Assembly (NCBI GenBank): GCA_000209465.1
Contig: GL890585.1
Span: forward strand, 83,143-147,142
Reading direction: 5' to 3'
DNA length: 64,000 nucleotides
Origin: Lachnospiraceae oral taxon 107 str. F0167
GTDB lineage: Bacteria > Bacillota > Clostridia > Lachnospirales > Lachnospiraceae
The notes under the pieces were generated by a model, which saw only the letters and a list, made by a program, of their open reading frames with translations, was not told where the DNA came from and made no database searches. Shown piece after piece: positions 28,623 to 37,148 of the stretch. Within the stretch, counting starts at the first letter, position 1, and each line of letters opens with the position of its first letter. The position numbers were made by a program, and so were the translations under genes.

Positions 28623-28859
28623 ATGGAGAGAGAAAGAATAGATAATATTGAAGTTTTAGAATATGTGTTATTTTGTATAGAAGGCATCGCAGAGAAAATT
28701 GGAAAGGATGGAGGTGAGGTATATCGTATGCTTACAGAAAACAGCGATATATTAAACAGCTATATAGTGCCGGTATATGATGTATTACATACCCAAGGCA
28801 AGGATTATATAGTGGAAGATATTTTGGATGTGATGAGGAAACGAGGGCTGACGGTTTGA
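28623..28859 (+). CDS. DUF3791-family protein (first copy)
   Basis: A 78-residue protein with the DUF3791 pattern: EVLEYVLFCIEGIAEKIGKDGGEVYRMLTENSDILNSYIVP read in pieces from residue 10, and VLHTQGKDYIVEDILDVMRKRG. The family is small, helical and of unknown function. It is commonly found next to DUF3990 and further DUF3791 genes in Clostridia, in an arrangement that resembles a toxin-antitoxin unit. Its stop overlaps the start of a short DUF3990-like remnant. Confidence 0.8.
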   Translation: MERERIDNIEVLEYVLFCIEGIAEKIGKDGGEVYRMLTENSDILNSYIVPVYDVLHTQGKDYIVEDILDVMRKRGLTV

Positions 28860-28978
28860 TAGATAAAAAAGAGGCTATAAGACGCCTAAGGTATGAAAAG
28901 CCGAATCTACAGATATGTTTTAGGACAAAAGAAGCATTGGATAATAGTTTGTTTTTTGAAGGAAGTGAAACAATATGA
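28856..28978 (+). pseudogene. C-terminal remnant of a DUF3990 gene
   Basis: A 40-codon frame beginning at TTG and ending at TGA encodes LIDKKEAIRRLRYEKP, NLQICFRTKEALDN and SLFFEGSETI. This resembles the last ~40 residues of DUF3990 proteins (pattern R-x-x-x-P-N-x-Q-I-x-F-x-T-x-x-A-L), which are usually about 150-170 residues. The N-terminal part, which would hold the ADP-ribosyltransferase-like core, is absent. The frame overlaps both neighbours by four bases, so it is still tightly packed in the cluster. Most likely an internal deletion. Family recognition is from memory. Confidence 0.5.
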
Positions 28979-29205
28979 ATGCAAATCCTATTTTATTGCA
29001 AAAAAAATATGCTCGTATTATAGAAAAGTTTGCAAAAAACCAAAATATCTCATTAGATGAAGCACTAAACTTTTTTTATCACTCATTTACATACGAACTT
29101 ATGAGTGAGGGGATTTCAGATATGCACTGCATGAGTGACGAATACTTGACCGAGGATTTAGAAAGAGAATACAGAGGGGAATATGGAAATAGGGAAGTTA
29201 TATGA
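28975..29205 (+). CDS. DUF3791-family protein (second copy)
   Basis: A 76-residue protein of the other DUF3791 subtype: NPILLQKKYARIIEKFAKN, LDEALNFFYHS and LMSEGISDMHCMSDEYLTED. In intact clusters this type follows the DUF3990 gene. GAAGGAAG lies upstream. The gene overlaps the remnant before it and the next gene after it (23 bases), so the group is one transcription unit. Function unknown. Confidence 0.7.
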   Translation: MNANPILLQKKYARIIEKFAKNQNISLDEALNFFYHSFTYELMSEGISDMHCMSDEYLTEDLEREYRGEYGNREVI

Positions 29206-29722
29206 AATATATACGACTGATGATGAGAGCTTTAGCGTAGGATATTTACTATACCAAAATGCCGGTATCTGTATATTTAAAGCTTTTGATGATCAGGGAA
29301 GAGAAGCGGGGATTTATGCTTTTAAAAAGGAAATAATAAGCGCATGTCTTGCAGGTACGGAATATTTAGCCAAAATGAAATTATATATAGATTACTGGAA
29401 GGATAAAGAGATAAAAACGGTATCTATGAAAGATTTGGATGGTGAAATATCTATCAGAAATATTCTCGAATATATAATTTCAAGTAAAAGCATAGCATCT
29501 ATTATGATAAATTCGGAAGATGATATGTATACAGGCTTTATTTCAGGATCAGATGCTGTATCTGTAGATATGGAATGTGTAGATATATCCAATGCGAAAG
29601 TTTATGATAAAATAAAAATTGATATAGAAGATATATGCTTTATTGAATTTAACAGCGTGGACAATGATGTGCTTTTATATGCGCACAGGAATCTTAACGG
29701 AAAGCATGATTGCTGCAAATAG
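29183..29722 (+). CDS. Hypothetical protein
   Basis: A 179-residue soluble protein that I do not recognise. It starts with a small beta-rich region (KLYEIYTTDDESFSVGYLLY, ICIFKAFDDQGREAGIYAF) reminiscent of an SH3/Sm-like barrel, then a helical part, then a second similar beta region (DDMYTGFISGSDAVSVDM, IKIDIEDICFIEF). Two related barrels are therefore possible. AGAGGGGAAT precedes the ATG, which lies inside the second DUF3791 gene. A bidirectional hairpin follows its stop. Confidence 0.55.
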   Translation: MEIGKLYEIYTTDDESFSVGYLLYQNAGICIFKAFDDQGREAGIYAFKKEIISACLAGTEYLAKMKLYIDYWKDKEIKTVSMKDLDGEISIRNILEYIISSKSIASIMINSEDDMYTGFISGSDAVSVDMECVDISNAKVYDKIKIDIEDICFIEFNSVDNDVLLYAHRNLNGKHDCCK

Positions 29723-29748
29723 ATTATTTATAGTTGGGCAATTGTTTA

Positions 29749-29794
29749 AAAGGGAGATATCACAAAATCCTTATACTTTGTGATATCTCCCTTT
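29749..29794. terminator. Bidirectional terminator
   Basis: AAAGGGAGATATCACAAA and TTTGTGATATCTCCCTTT form a long perfect stem around a 10-base loop between two convergent genes. Short A and T tracts flank it on both strands. Confidence 0.8.
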
Positions 29795-29797
29795 ATA

Positions 29798-30061
29798 TTA
29801 ATTATAATGTCCACGGCAGGATAGAATTATAATGACATCTGATTCTATAATATACACAATTCTATGTTCATCATCTATTCGTCTGCTCCACAAACCTGCT
29901 AAATTCTTTTTTAAAGGTTCGGGTTTTCCTATGCCGTCAAAAGGATTTCTAATTATATCCTTAATAAGTTGATTTATCCGTTTCAAGATTTTTTTATCAT
30001 AGCTTTGCCAATAAAGATAGTCTTCCCATGCATCAAAATCCCACTGGAGTGTTCTTGCCAT
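29798..30061 (-). CDS. yoeB: YoeB/Txe-family mRNA interferase toxin
   Basis: An 87-residue RelE-fold toxin of the YoeB group. Diagnostic segments are WEDYLYWQSYDKKILKRIN, IIRNPFDGIGKPEPLKKNLAG, WSRRIDDEHRIVY and the C-terminal CRGHY, which carries the catalytic His-Tyr pair. YoeB cleaves mRNA at the ribosomal A site. The antitoxin gene lies four bases upstream on the same strand. Confidence 0.92.
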   Translation of the reverse strand: MARTLQWDFDAWEDYLYWQSYDKKILKRINQLIKDIIRNPFDGIGKPEPLKKNLAGLWSRRIDDEHRIVYIIESDVIIILSCRGHYN

Positions 30062-30065
30062 AACA

Positions 30066-30329
30066 TCAATCCTCTATCAATTCATGTTCGGCAAGTTTAA
30101 GCTTACCGGCTTTGTAGTTTTCAAGCTTTTCTTCCAAATACCTTAGATTATTCTCCGAATAAAACGGATCCATAGAAACTTCAAAAGGTATACGATGCTC
30201 TCTGCCAACCTTTTTGGCAAATATTGTAAAGGCTGCACTCATAGAAAGTCCAAGCTCATTACAAACATTTTCCATTCTTTTTTTATCCGCCTCATCCAGA
30301 CGAAAGTTTACATTAACGGTCTGTGCCAT
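30066..30329 (-). CDS. relB: RelB/DinJ-family antitoxin
   Basis: An 87-residue ribbon-helix-helix antitoxin. The N-terminal VNVNFRLDEADKKRMENVCNELGLSMSAAFTIFAKKV is the RelB/DinJ DNA-binding domain (about residues 4-40). The C-terminal half should bind and neutralise the toxin. AAAGGAGAAG lies upstream. Such antitoxins repress their own operon; a possible promoter (TTGTAT, 16-base spacer, TATACT) lies upstream on the minus strand between 30364 and 30391. Confidence 0.9.
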   Translation of the reverse strand: MAQTVNVNFRLDEADKKRMENVCNELGLSMSAAFTIFAKKVGREHRIPFEVSMDPFYSENNLRYLEEKLENYKAGKLKLAEHELIED

Positions 30330-30509
30330 AAAACTTCTCCTTTCTTATATTATTAAATACAGTATAGCATTTGTAAAGAAAAATACAAGCATTATACCAT
30401 ATAATACATTGTAAAATGTCAAAATAAAATCCATATCAATATTATATATACTCGCCGTACTTAAAAAATATGATATAATATAACAAGTATTGATTAAAAA
30501 AGGAGAACT

Positions 30510-33500
30510 ATGTCTTTTACACATTTACATGTACATACAGGATATTCATTGCTTGACGGCTCCTGTAAAATAAAAGAGATAATAAGACGTGCAAAGGAAC
30601 TCAATATGACATCACTTGCAATCACCGACCATGGGGTGATGTATGGAGTCATAGATTTTTATAAAGAGGCAAAGGCAAACGGTATCAAGCCGATACTTGG
30701 ATGCGAGGTCTATGTAAGTCCGGCATCAAGATTTGAAAAGCAGGCAAAGCAGGGTGACAGATATTATCACCTTATTTTACTTGCAAAAAACAATAAGGGT
30801 TATGAAAATCTGACAAAGATAGTTTCAAAAGGCTTTACGGAAGGTTTTTATTATAAGCCTAGGATAGATTTTGAACTTTTAGAAAAATACCATGAGGGTA
30901 TAATAGCTCTTTCCGCCTGTCTGGCCGGTGAGATTCCAAAGCTTATATCAAGGGGCAGAGATGACGAGGCAAGAAAGGTTGCAAAAAAATACAAGGATTT
31001 ATTCGGTGAAGACTCCTTTTATCTGGAACTTCAAAATCATGGCATACCCGAGCAAAAGTTTGTAAATCAGGTATTGGTAAAAATAGGCAAGGAATTTGAT
31101 ATACCTCTTGTTGCAACCAATGATATTCACTATATAAATGCCGAGGATGCAATGGCACATGATATATTGCTCTGTATACAGACAAGTAAGACGGTATCGG
31201 ATTCCGACAGGATGAGATATGAGGGAGGTCAATTTTTCTTAAAATCGGAGGATGAGATGAAGGCACTCTTTCCATATGCTCCGGAGGCTATTGAAAACAC
31301 GGCAAAGATAGCGGATATGTGTGAGGTCGAAATAAAATTCGGTGAAACCAAGCTGCCCGAATACCCTGTACCGGATAATATGTCGGCAAAGGAGTATTTA
31401 GAGAGCCTTTGTCAGAGCGGTTTTGAAAGAAACTATTCTGCCGACTATCCAAACAGAGAAGATATAAAGAGCAGAATGTATTATGAGCTTGGTGTAATTG
31501 AAAAAATGGGCTATATAGACTATTTTTTAATAGTTTGGGATTATATAAATTATGCAAGAGGCAAGGGTATTTCCGTAGGACCGGGAAGAGGCTCGGCAGC
31601 CGGAAGTGTGGTATCTTATTGTCTTGGAATCACGGATATTGATCCTATAAAATACAATCTTATTTTTGAGAGATTTTTAAATCCGGAGAGAGTATCCATG
31701 CCCGATATAGATGTGGACTTTGCGGATGAAAGGCGCTCTGAAGTTATTGATTATGTGGTAAATAAATACGGCAGTGAAAGAGTTTGTCAGATAATCACCT
31801 TCGGTACATTGCAGGCAAGGGGTGTTATTCGAGATGTGGGAAGGGCTATGGAGATTCCGTATGCCAGATGTGACAGTATTGCAAAGATGATACCAAGAGA
31901 TAAGGATATCACATTGGAACTTGCTCTTGAAAGAAATAAGGAATTAAAAGAGCTCTATGACAGTGATGAGGTGGTGCATGAGCTTATAGACTACAGCTTA
32001 AAACTGGAAGGTTTGCCAAGACATGCAAGTATACATGCGGCAGGGGTGGTTATATCAAAAAAGGCTGTGGATGAATATGTGCCGCTTGCACTTGGAGTGG
32101 ATGATGCAATTACAACACAGTTTACAATGACAACCTTGGAAGAACTAGGTCTTTTAAAGATGGATTTTTTGGGGCTTCGTACACTTACGGTACTTCAAAA
32201 TACTCTGGCAATGGTAAAGAAAAACTATAATATTGACCTTGATTTAAACAATATTGACTATGATGATAAAAAAGTCTATGAGTTTATATCCACAGGAAAA
32301 ACGGATGCCGTATTCCAGCTGGAGAGCGCCGGAATGCAAAGCTTTATGAAAAGGTTAAAACCTGAAAATCTTGAGGACATTATTGCGGGTATTTCACTGT
32401 ATCGACCGGGACCTATGGATTTTATCCCAAAATATATTGCAGGTAAGAACTCAAAGGATAAGGTAAGCTATGACTCTCCACAGCTTGTTTCCATACTTGA
32501 GCCTACCTATGGATGTATAGTATATCAGGAGCAGGTAATGCAGATAGTGCGTGATCTTGCAGGATATACCATGGGCGGTAGTGATGAGGTTCGTCGTGCC
32601 ATGAGCAAGAAAAAAGCCCATATTATGGAGATGGAGAGAAAAAACTTCATATACGGAAATGAAGAAAAGGGCATTAAGGGCTGTATAAATAACGGCATAG
32701 AGGAGCAGGTGGCAAATAGAATTTTTGATGAAATGATCGATTTTGCCAGCTACGCCTTTAATAAATCTCATGCTGCATGCTATGCGGTAATCTCATATCA
32801 GACAGCATATCTAAAATACTATTATCCTAAGGAGTTTATGGCGGCTTCACTCACCTCGGTAAGTGATAATCCAGCTAAACTTGCCGAATATATAGGGAGT
32901 TTGATGGATATGGGAATAAAGATCTTACCGCCTGATGTAAACCTTGGAGAAGGAGCTTTCAGTGTGGATAAAGACGGAATAAGATTCGGACTTTCCACCA
33001 TAAAAGGAGTGGGAAAGGCTGTGGCTGATTCTCTTGTAAGGGAGAGAACCATGAACGGAAAATATCTTACCTTGGAAAATTTTATCAACAGACTTCCTCA
33101 AAAGGATCTGAATAAAAGAAGTATTGAAAGCTTTATAAAGGCGGGTGCACTGGACGGTATGGAGGGCAACAGGCATGAAAAGATTTTAAATGCGGAGCTT
33201 TTTATAGATAAAAAATCAAAGGAGAGCAAGGCAAGTATTCCGGGACAGATATCATTTTTTGATGTGGTGAGCGAAGAGGAAAGGGACAGCTTTGTTTCGG
33301 ATATGATACATATAGAGGAGTATCCGAAGGAGGAACTTTTAAAATATGAGATGGAAGTCCTTGGCATGTATGTCAGCGGACATCCTTTGGAAGAATATAT
33401 TTCACTGCTTGAAAAACATTGCGATGCAAGAAGTATAGACTTTTATCCGGACGAGAGCGGAAATATCTTGCTGGAATCAGGCAGGAAGCTTGCGGTAGGA

Positions 33501-33968
33501 GGATTGCTTGTAGAGGTAAATAAAAGATTTACAAAAAAAGGCGATATGATGGCAATATGTACCTTGGAGGATTTATATGGCAGAATAGAGCTTGTAATTT
33601 TTCCTAAGGCATTTGAAAAATACGGCAGTGAGTTGATAGAGGGAGGCAAGGTCTTTGTAAAGGGTAGAGTGGACACCTCGGGAGAAGAAGAGGGAAAGCT
33701 GATTGTAGACAGTGTGAGAGAATTTGGCAGAGTAAAAAAGGAACTTTGGATACAGTACAGCGATAAGGATGCCTATGAGGATGACCTTGGAAATCTGCTT
33801 GCGGATATAGGTAATTTAACCGGAAATGACAGTGTAATTATTTATCTGAAAAAAGAAAGAGCAAAAAAAGAACTTGGCGGTGAATGGGGTGTGCCGGCAG
33901 ATGAAGCGGCTCGGATTTTGGAGAAGAGACTTGGATATGAGAATGTAAAAATAGTGGAAAAAATATAA
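30510..33968 (+). CDS. dnaE: DNA polymerase III subunit alpha
   Basis: A 1152-residue replicative polymerase of the DnaE type. The PHP domain is at the N-terminus (FTHLHVHTGYSLLDG, LAITDHGVMYG). The palm holds GPGRGSAAGSVVSYCLGI and the catalytic MPDIDVDFADERR (about residues 400-412), with KMDFLGLRTLTVL further on. The thumb/finger region carries YQEQVMQIVRDLAGYTMGGSD in pieces and FNKSHAACYAVISYQTAYLK. An OB domain is near residue 985-1070. In Firmicutes DnaE works with PolC at the fork. AAAAAGGAGAAC precedes the ATG. The length is usual. Confidence 0.96.
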   Translation: MSFTHLHVHTGYSLLDGSCKIKEIIRRAKELNMTSLAITDHGVMYGVIDFYKEAKANGIKPILGCEVYVSPASRFEKQAKQGDRYYHLILLAKNNKGYENLTKIVSKGFTEGFYYKPRIDFELLEKYHEGIIALSACLAGEIPKLISRGRDDEARKVAKKYKDLFGEDSFYLELQNHGIPEQKFVNQVLVKIGKEFDIPLVATNDIHYINAEDAMAHDILLCIQTSKTVSDSDRMRYEGGQFFLKSEDEMKALFPYAPEAIENTAKIADMCEVEIKFGETKLPEYPVPDNMSAKEYLESLCQSGFERNYSADYPNREDIKSRMYYELGVIEKMGYIDYFLIVWDYINYARGKGISVGPGRGSAAGSVVSYCLGITDIDPIKYNLIFERFLNPERVSMPDIDVDFADERRSEVIDYVVNKYGSERVCQIITFGTLQARGVIRDVGRAMEIPYARCDSIAKMIPRDKDITLELALERNKELKELYDSDEVVHELIDYSLKLEGLPRHASIHAAGVVISKKAVDEYVPLALGVDDAITTQFTMTTLEELGLLKMDFLGLRTLTVLQNTLAMVKKNYNIDLDLNNIDYDDKKVYEFISTGKTDAVFQLESAGMQSFMKRLKPENLEDIIAGISLYRPGPMDFIPKYIAGKNSKDKVSYDSPQLVSILEPTYGCIVYQEQVMQIVRDLAGYTMGGSDEVRRAMSKKKAHIMEMERKNFIYGNEEKGIKGCINNGIEEQVANRIFDEMIDFASYAFNKSHAACYAVISYQTAYLKYYYPKEFMAASLTSVSDNPAKLAEYIGSLMDMGIKILPPDVNLGEGAFSVDKDGIRFGLSTIKGVGKAVADSLVRERTMNGKYLTLENFINRLPQKDLNKRSIESFIKAGALDGMEGNRHEKILNAELFIDKKSKESKASIPGQISFFDVVSEEERDSFVSDMIHIEEYPKEELLKYEMEVLGMYVSGHPLEEYISLLEKHCDARSIDFYPDESGNILLESGRKLAVGGLLVEVNKRFTKKGDMMAICTLEDLYGRIELVIFPKAFEKYGSELIEGGKVFVKGRVDTSGEEEGKLIVDSVREFGRVKKELWIQYSDKDAYEDDLGNLLADIGNLTGNDSVIIYLKKERAKKELGGEWGVPADEAARILEKRLGYENVKIVEKI

Positions 33969-34124
33969 TATAAAAACAATGATATATGTAACGAAACGCA
34001 TAGAAAATTCTTGATAATTTTAGTATAATCAGTATTGTGATAGCATATTATATATAGTGATTTGTTATCAAATATACTTAAGTAAGAAAGGGAAGCATAG
34101 ATTATCAGTCTATGTGGTTTTAAT

Positions 34125-34895
34125 ATGGCAAATAATGAATTCAGGGAAGAGCTTGACCCTCAAAGCAGTGTAAATAAAGTAATAGGTATAGTATCGGGAA
34201 AGGGAGGTGTAGGTAAGAGCCTTGTGACATCTTTGATGGCTGTAAAAGCGATGTCAAAGGGCTTTAGAGTAGGTATTATAGATGCCGATATCACAGGTCC
34301 GTCAATACCTAAGGCATTCGGACTTAGCGGAAAGCTGGGAGTGACCTATGATGAGCTTATGATTCCTGCGGTTACAAATACGGGAATCAATGTAGTAAGT
34401 ACCAATCTTATTCTGGAAAACGAAACGGATCCGGTTATATGGAGAGGCCCTGTAATAGCTGGAGTTGTAAAGCAATTTTGGAAGGATACGGTATGGAACA
34501 ATATTGACTATATGTTTGTGGATATGCCTCCGGGTACGGGTGATGTTCCTCTTACAGTATTCCAGTCAATACCTGTAGACGGAATAATAATAGTTACAAG
34601 TCCTCAGGAGTTGGTATCAATGATTGTTACGAAGGCTGTAAATATGGCAAAAAAGATGAATATACCTATACTCGGTCTTGTGGAGAATATGAGCTATTTT
34701 GAATGTCCGGACTGTGGAAGCAGACATGAGATATTTGGAAAAAGCCATATTGATGAGATAGCAAAAAAAGAGGATTTAAAGGTACTTGCAAAGCTTCCTA
34801 TAGATCCGGAGGTGGCAAGACAGGTGGATGCAGGTCTTGTGGAATATGTGGAAGCGCCATGGTTTGATGAGGCGGCGGATTATATTTTAAAATAA
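34125..34895 (+). CDS. Mrp/NBP35-family ATP-binding protein
   Basis: A 256-residue P-loop ATPase of the Mrp/ApbC group, which carries and transfers iron-sulphur clusters. The deviant Walker A is VSGKGGVGKSLVTS (about residues 24-37), followed by DADITGPSIPKAFG and the switch region DYMFVDMPPGTGD. A C-terminal Cys pair FECPDCGSRHEIFG can bind the cluster between two subunits. No DUF59 domain is fused at the N-terminus. Annotated as Mrp by family resemblance; the client proteins are unknown. Confidence 0.9.
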   Translation: MANNEFREELDPQSSVNKVIGIVSGKGGVGKSLVTSLMAVKAMSKGFRVGIIDADITGPSIPKAFGLSGKLGVTYDELMIPAVTNTGINVVSTNLILENETDPVIWRGPVIAGVVKQFWKDTVWNNIDYMFVDMPPGTGDVPLTVFQSIPVDGIIIVTSPQELVSMIVTKAVNMAKKMNIPILGLVENMSYFECPDCGSRHEIFGKSHIDEIAKKEDLKVLAKLPIDPEVARQVDAGLVEYVEAPWFDEAADYILK

Positions 34896-34947
34896 ATATT
34901 TTTACCGGAGTGTTTGACTCCGGATATGCAAAAGAAGTGGAGATCTT

Positions 34948-35661
34948 ATGTATATATCAAATAACCCAAATAATGAATTGGATCAGTCCATTGTACAGGT
35001 TCCGGATCTCGTACAAATACCGGAAGAGATGCATGAAATGGCACAAAGATTTCAAGAGGCAATGATGATGTATACCTGTGCTATCAGGGAAGTAAAGACC
35101 AAACTTGAAGTTTTAAATGATGAATTGTCGGTAAAAAACAGGAGAAATCCGATAGAGGTGATAAAATCCAGAGTGAAAAAGCCGCAAAGCATTGTAGAAA
35201 AGCTGAAAAGGCGAGGATTGCCGCTGACACTTGAATCAATAGTAAATAATTTGGATGATGTTGCGGGAATCAGAGTTATTTGTGCCTTTTTAGATGATAT
35301 CTATGAGGTGGCAAATATGCTTACAAGACAGGATGATGTAAAGCTTATCGCCATAAAGGATTATATAAAAAAGCCTAAGGAAAACGGATATCGTTCATAT
35401 CATCTTATTATTGAGATACCTGTATTTTTTTCGGAGAAAAAGCAGCCTATGAGGGTGGAAGTACAGATAAGAACTATTGCAATGGATTTTTGGGCAAGTC
35501 TTGATCATCAGTTAAAGTATAAAAAGGAATTTATTGATTCGGATGATGTGGAAAGGCAGCTTAGAGAATGTGCCGATGTGATAGCAAATACGGATCAGCA
35601 AATGCTGAATATAAGAAAGAGCATCGAGTCAAGAGGTATAGAGATAAGAAAACCAAGATAA
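34948..35661 (+). CDS. Small alarmone synthetase (GTP pyrophosphokinase, RelQ-like)
   Basis: A 237-residue single-domain (p)ppGpp synthetase. RelA/SpoT synthetase motifs are DDVAGIRVICAFLDDIYEVA (about 102-121), IAIKDYIKKPKENGYRSYHLII and VEVQIRTIAMDFWASLDHQLKYKK (about 171-194). No HD hydrolase, TGS or ACT domain is present, so it makes alarmone from GTP or GDP without hydrolysing it. Members of this group are transcriptionally or allosterically controlled. GAAGTGGAG lies upstream. It probably forms a two-gene unit with the Mrp gene and ends in a strong hairpin. Confidence 0.93.
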   Translation: MYISNNPNNELDQSIVQVPDLVQIPEEMHEMAQRFQEAMMMYTCAIREVKTKLEVLNDELSVKNRRNPIEVIKSRVKKPQSIVEKLKRRGLPLTLESIVNNLDDVAGIRVICAFLDDIYEVANMLTRQDDVKLIAIKDYIKKPKENGYRSYHLIIEIPVFFSEKKQPMRVEVQIRTIAMDFWASLDHQLKYKKEFIDSDDVERQLRECADVIANTDQQMLNIRKSIESRGIEIRKPR

Positions 35662-35673
35662 TAAGAGTATAAT

Positions 35674-35719
35674 AAAAGCTGTAGCTTAGTGTGTTATGAG
35701 ACTAAGCTGCAGCTTTTTT
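35674..35719. terminator. Bidirectional terminator
   Basis: AAAAGCTGTAGCTTAGT and ACTAAGCTGCAGCTTTT pair with one wobble and are followed by a T run. It separates the alarmone synthetase gene from the convergent MATE gene. Confidence 0.85.
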
Positions 35720-35765
35720 AATTAAATATATTTATCAGACATCATAGATTTTATAAATATTTGCA

Positions 35766-37133
35766 TTAATTAAAATACATATTTAATTTTATCCACGCTT
35801 TCATCTTACTGAATCCGAACATATATATCAAAAATAAAATACTGGTTGTCACCCATGAAATGGGATAAGCCCAAAGTATTGTAAATATATTCGGGTATTT
35901 AGGCACTATTGTAAGTATCCATAATATTCTAAGTATGCACACGCCGCTGGCTGTAATAATCATAGGTATCCAGCTGTCACCGATTCCCCTGAGAGAACCT
36001 GAAAATATTTCTATAATGATATATGCCGGAAAAGCCACGACCATAAAGTTAAGCATCTGAGTACCTATATTTAATACATTTTCATCCTGTGTAAATAAAG
36101 TATAAATGCTTCTGCCAAAGAGCTTTAATAAGAGCATAACTATACCTGTAACTATAACCGACAAAATCATTCCGTATATTATACCCTTTTTTACCCTTTC
36201 CTTATTTCCATAGCCGTAGTTTTGACCTGTAAAGGTGGTGACTGAAATACCGAGAGATTGTATGGTCATAAAAAAAAGTGTATCTATCTTACCATAGGCT
36301 GTAAAGGCGGCTATGGTATCTGTGCCGAGGCTGTTGATAGAGGCTTGAATAAGTATATTTGCAATAGTATACATAGCGGATTGCATTGCCGCCGCAGTAC
36401 CGATGCTGACCATCTTTTTCAGCTCGTAAAAATTTATATGTAGGCTGTTTAATCTAAGCTTTAAGGCATCATCTCTGCGACAAAGTACTATTATCACCAA
36501 AACAGCGCTTACTATTTGTGATGCAACGGTGGCTATCGCAGCACCTGTAACACCCATATCCATATGCTGTATAAGAACAATATCAAGTACAATATTTACA
36601 AAGCAGCTTATCACAAGAAATATAAGCGGAGTTTTTGAATCACCTACCGCACGGAGAAGCCCGGCACCCATATTGTAGATAAGATTCGGCGCAAGCCCCA
36701 GGAAATATATTTGCAGATAGGGCAACGCCATTTGCATCATATTTTCGGGCACATTCATATTTGCGAGCATAAATTTGGAAAAGATTGCACCGAATATACT
36801 CACTATAATGCCAACTATAAGGGAGAAGGCAAGGGCGGTATGTACGCAGGCGCTGACAAGTTTATTATTTTTTGCTCCATAGTGCTGTGAGATAATTACA
36901 CTAAAGCCTGAGGATAGACCTACAAATATACCTATAAAAAGATTGATAAGTGTACTTGTAGTACCTCCTACCGCCGCAAGTCCGATTTTTCCTACATTTT
37001 GTCCTACAATAACGGCATCCGCCGTATTATATAATTGTTGAAAGAATGTACCAAGGAGTATGGGGAAGAAGAATTGTAAAAGTTGGAAGGTGATATTCCC
37101 CTTGGTCATATCCAGCTTCTTAGTTCGTTCCAT
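35766..37133 (-). CDS. MATE-family efflux transporter
   Basis: A 455-residue polytopic protein with about twelve hydrophobic helices in two homologous halves. The N-terminal ITFQLLQFFFPILLGTFFQQLYNTADAVIVGQ and the internal GAGLLRAVGDSKTPL and GSLRGIGDSWIPM are characteristic of the NorM/DinF-like MATE group. It should exchange Na+ or H+ for cationic compounds; the substrate is unknown. It starts 15 bases after the fumC stop, so the two genes are probably co-transcribed. Confidence 0.92.
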   Translation of the reverse strand: MERTKKLDMTKGNITFQLLQFFFPILLGTFFQQLYNTADAVIVGQNVGKIGLAAVGGTTSTLINLFIGIFVGLSSGFSVIISQHYGAKNNKLVSACVHTALAFSLIVGIIVSIFGAIFSKFMLANMNVPENMMQMALPYLQIYFLGLAPNLIYNMGAGLLRAVGDSKTPLIFLVISCFVNIVLDIVLIQHMDMGVTGAAIATVASQIVSAVLVIIVLCRRDDALKLRLNSLHINFYELKKMVSIGTAAAMQSAMYTIANILIQASINSLGTDTIAAFTAYGKIDTLFFMTIQSLGISVTTFTGQNYGYGNKERVKKGIIYGMILSVIVTGIVMLLLKLFGRSIYTLFTQDENVLNIGTQMLNFMVVAFPAYIIIEIFSGSLRGIGDSWIPMIITASGVCILRILWILTIVPKYPNIFTILWAYPISWVTTSILFLIYMFGFSKMKAWIKLNMYFN

Positions 37134-37148
37134 AAAGATCCTTTCTGA

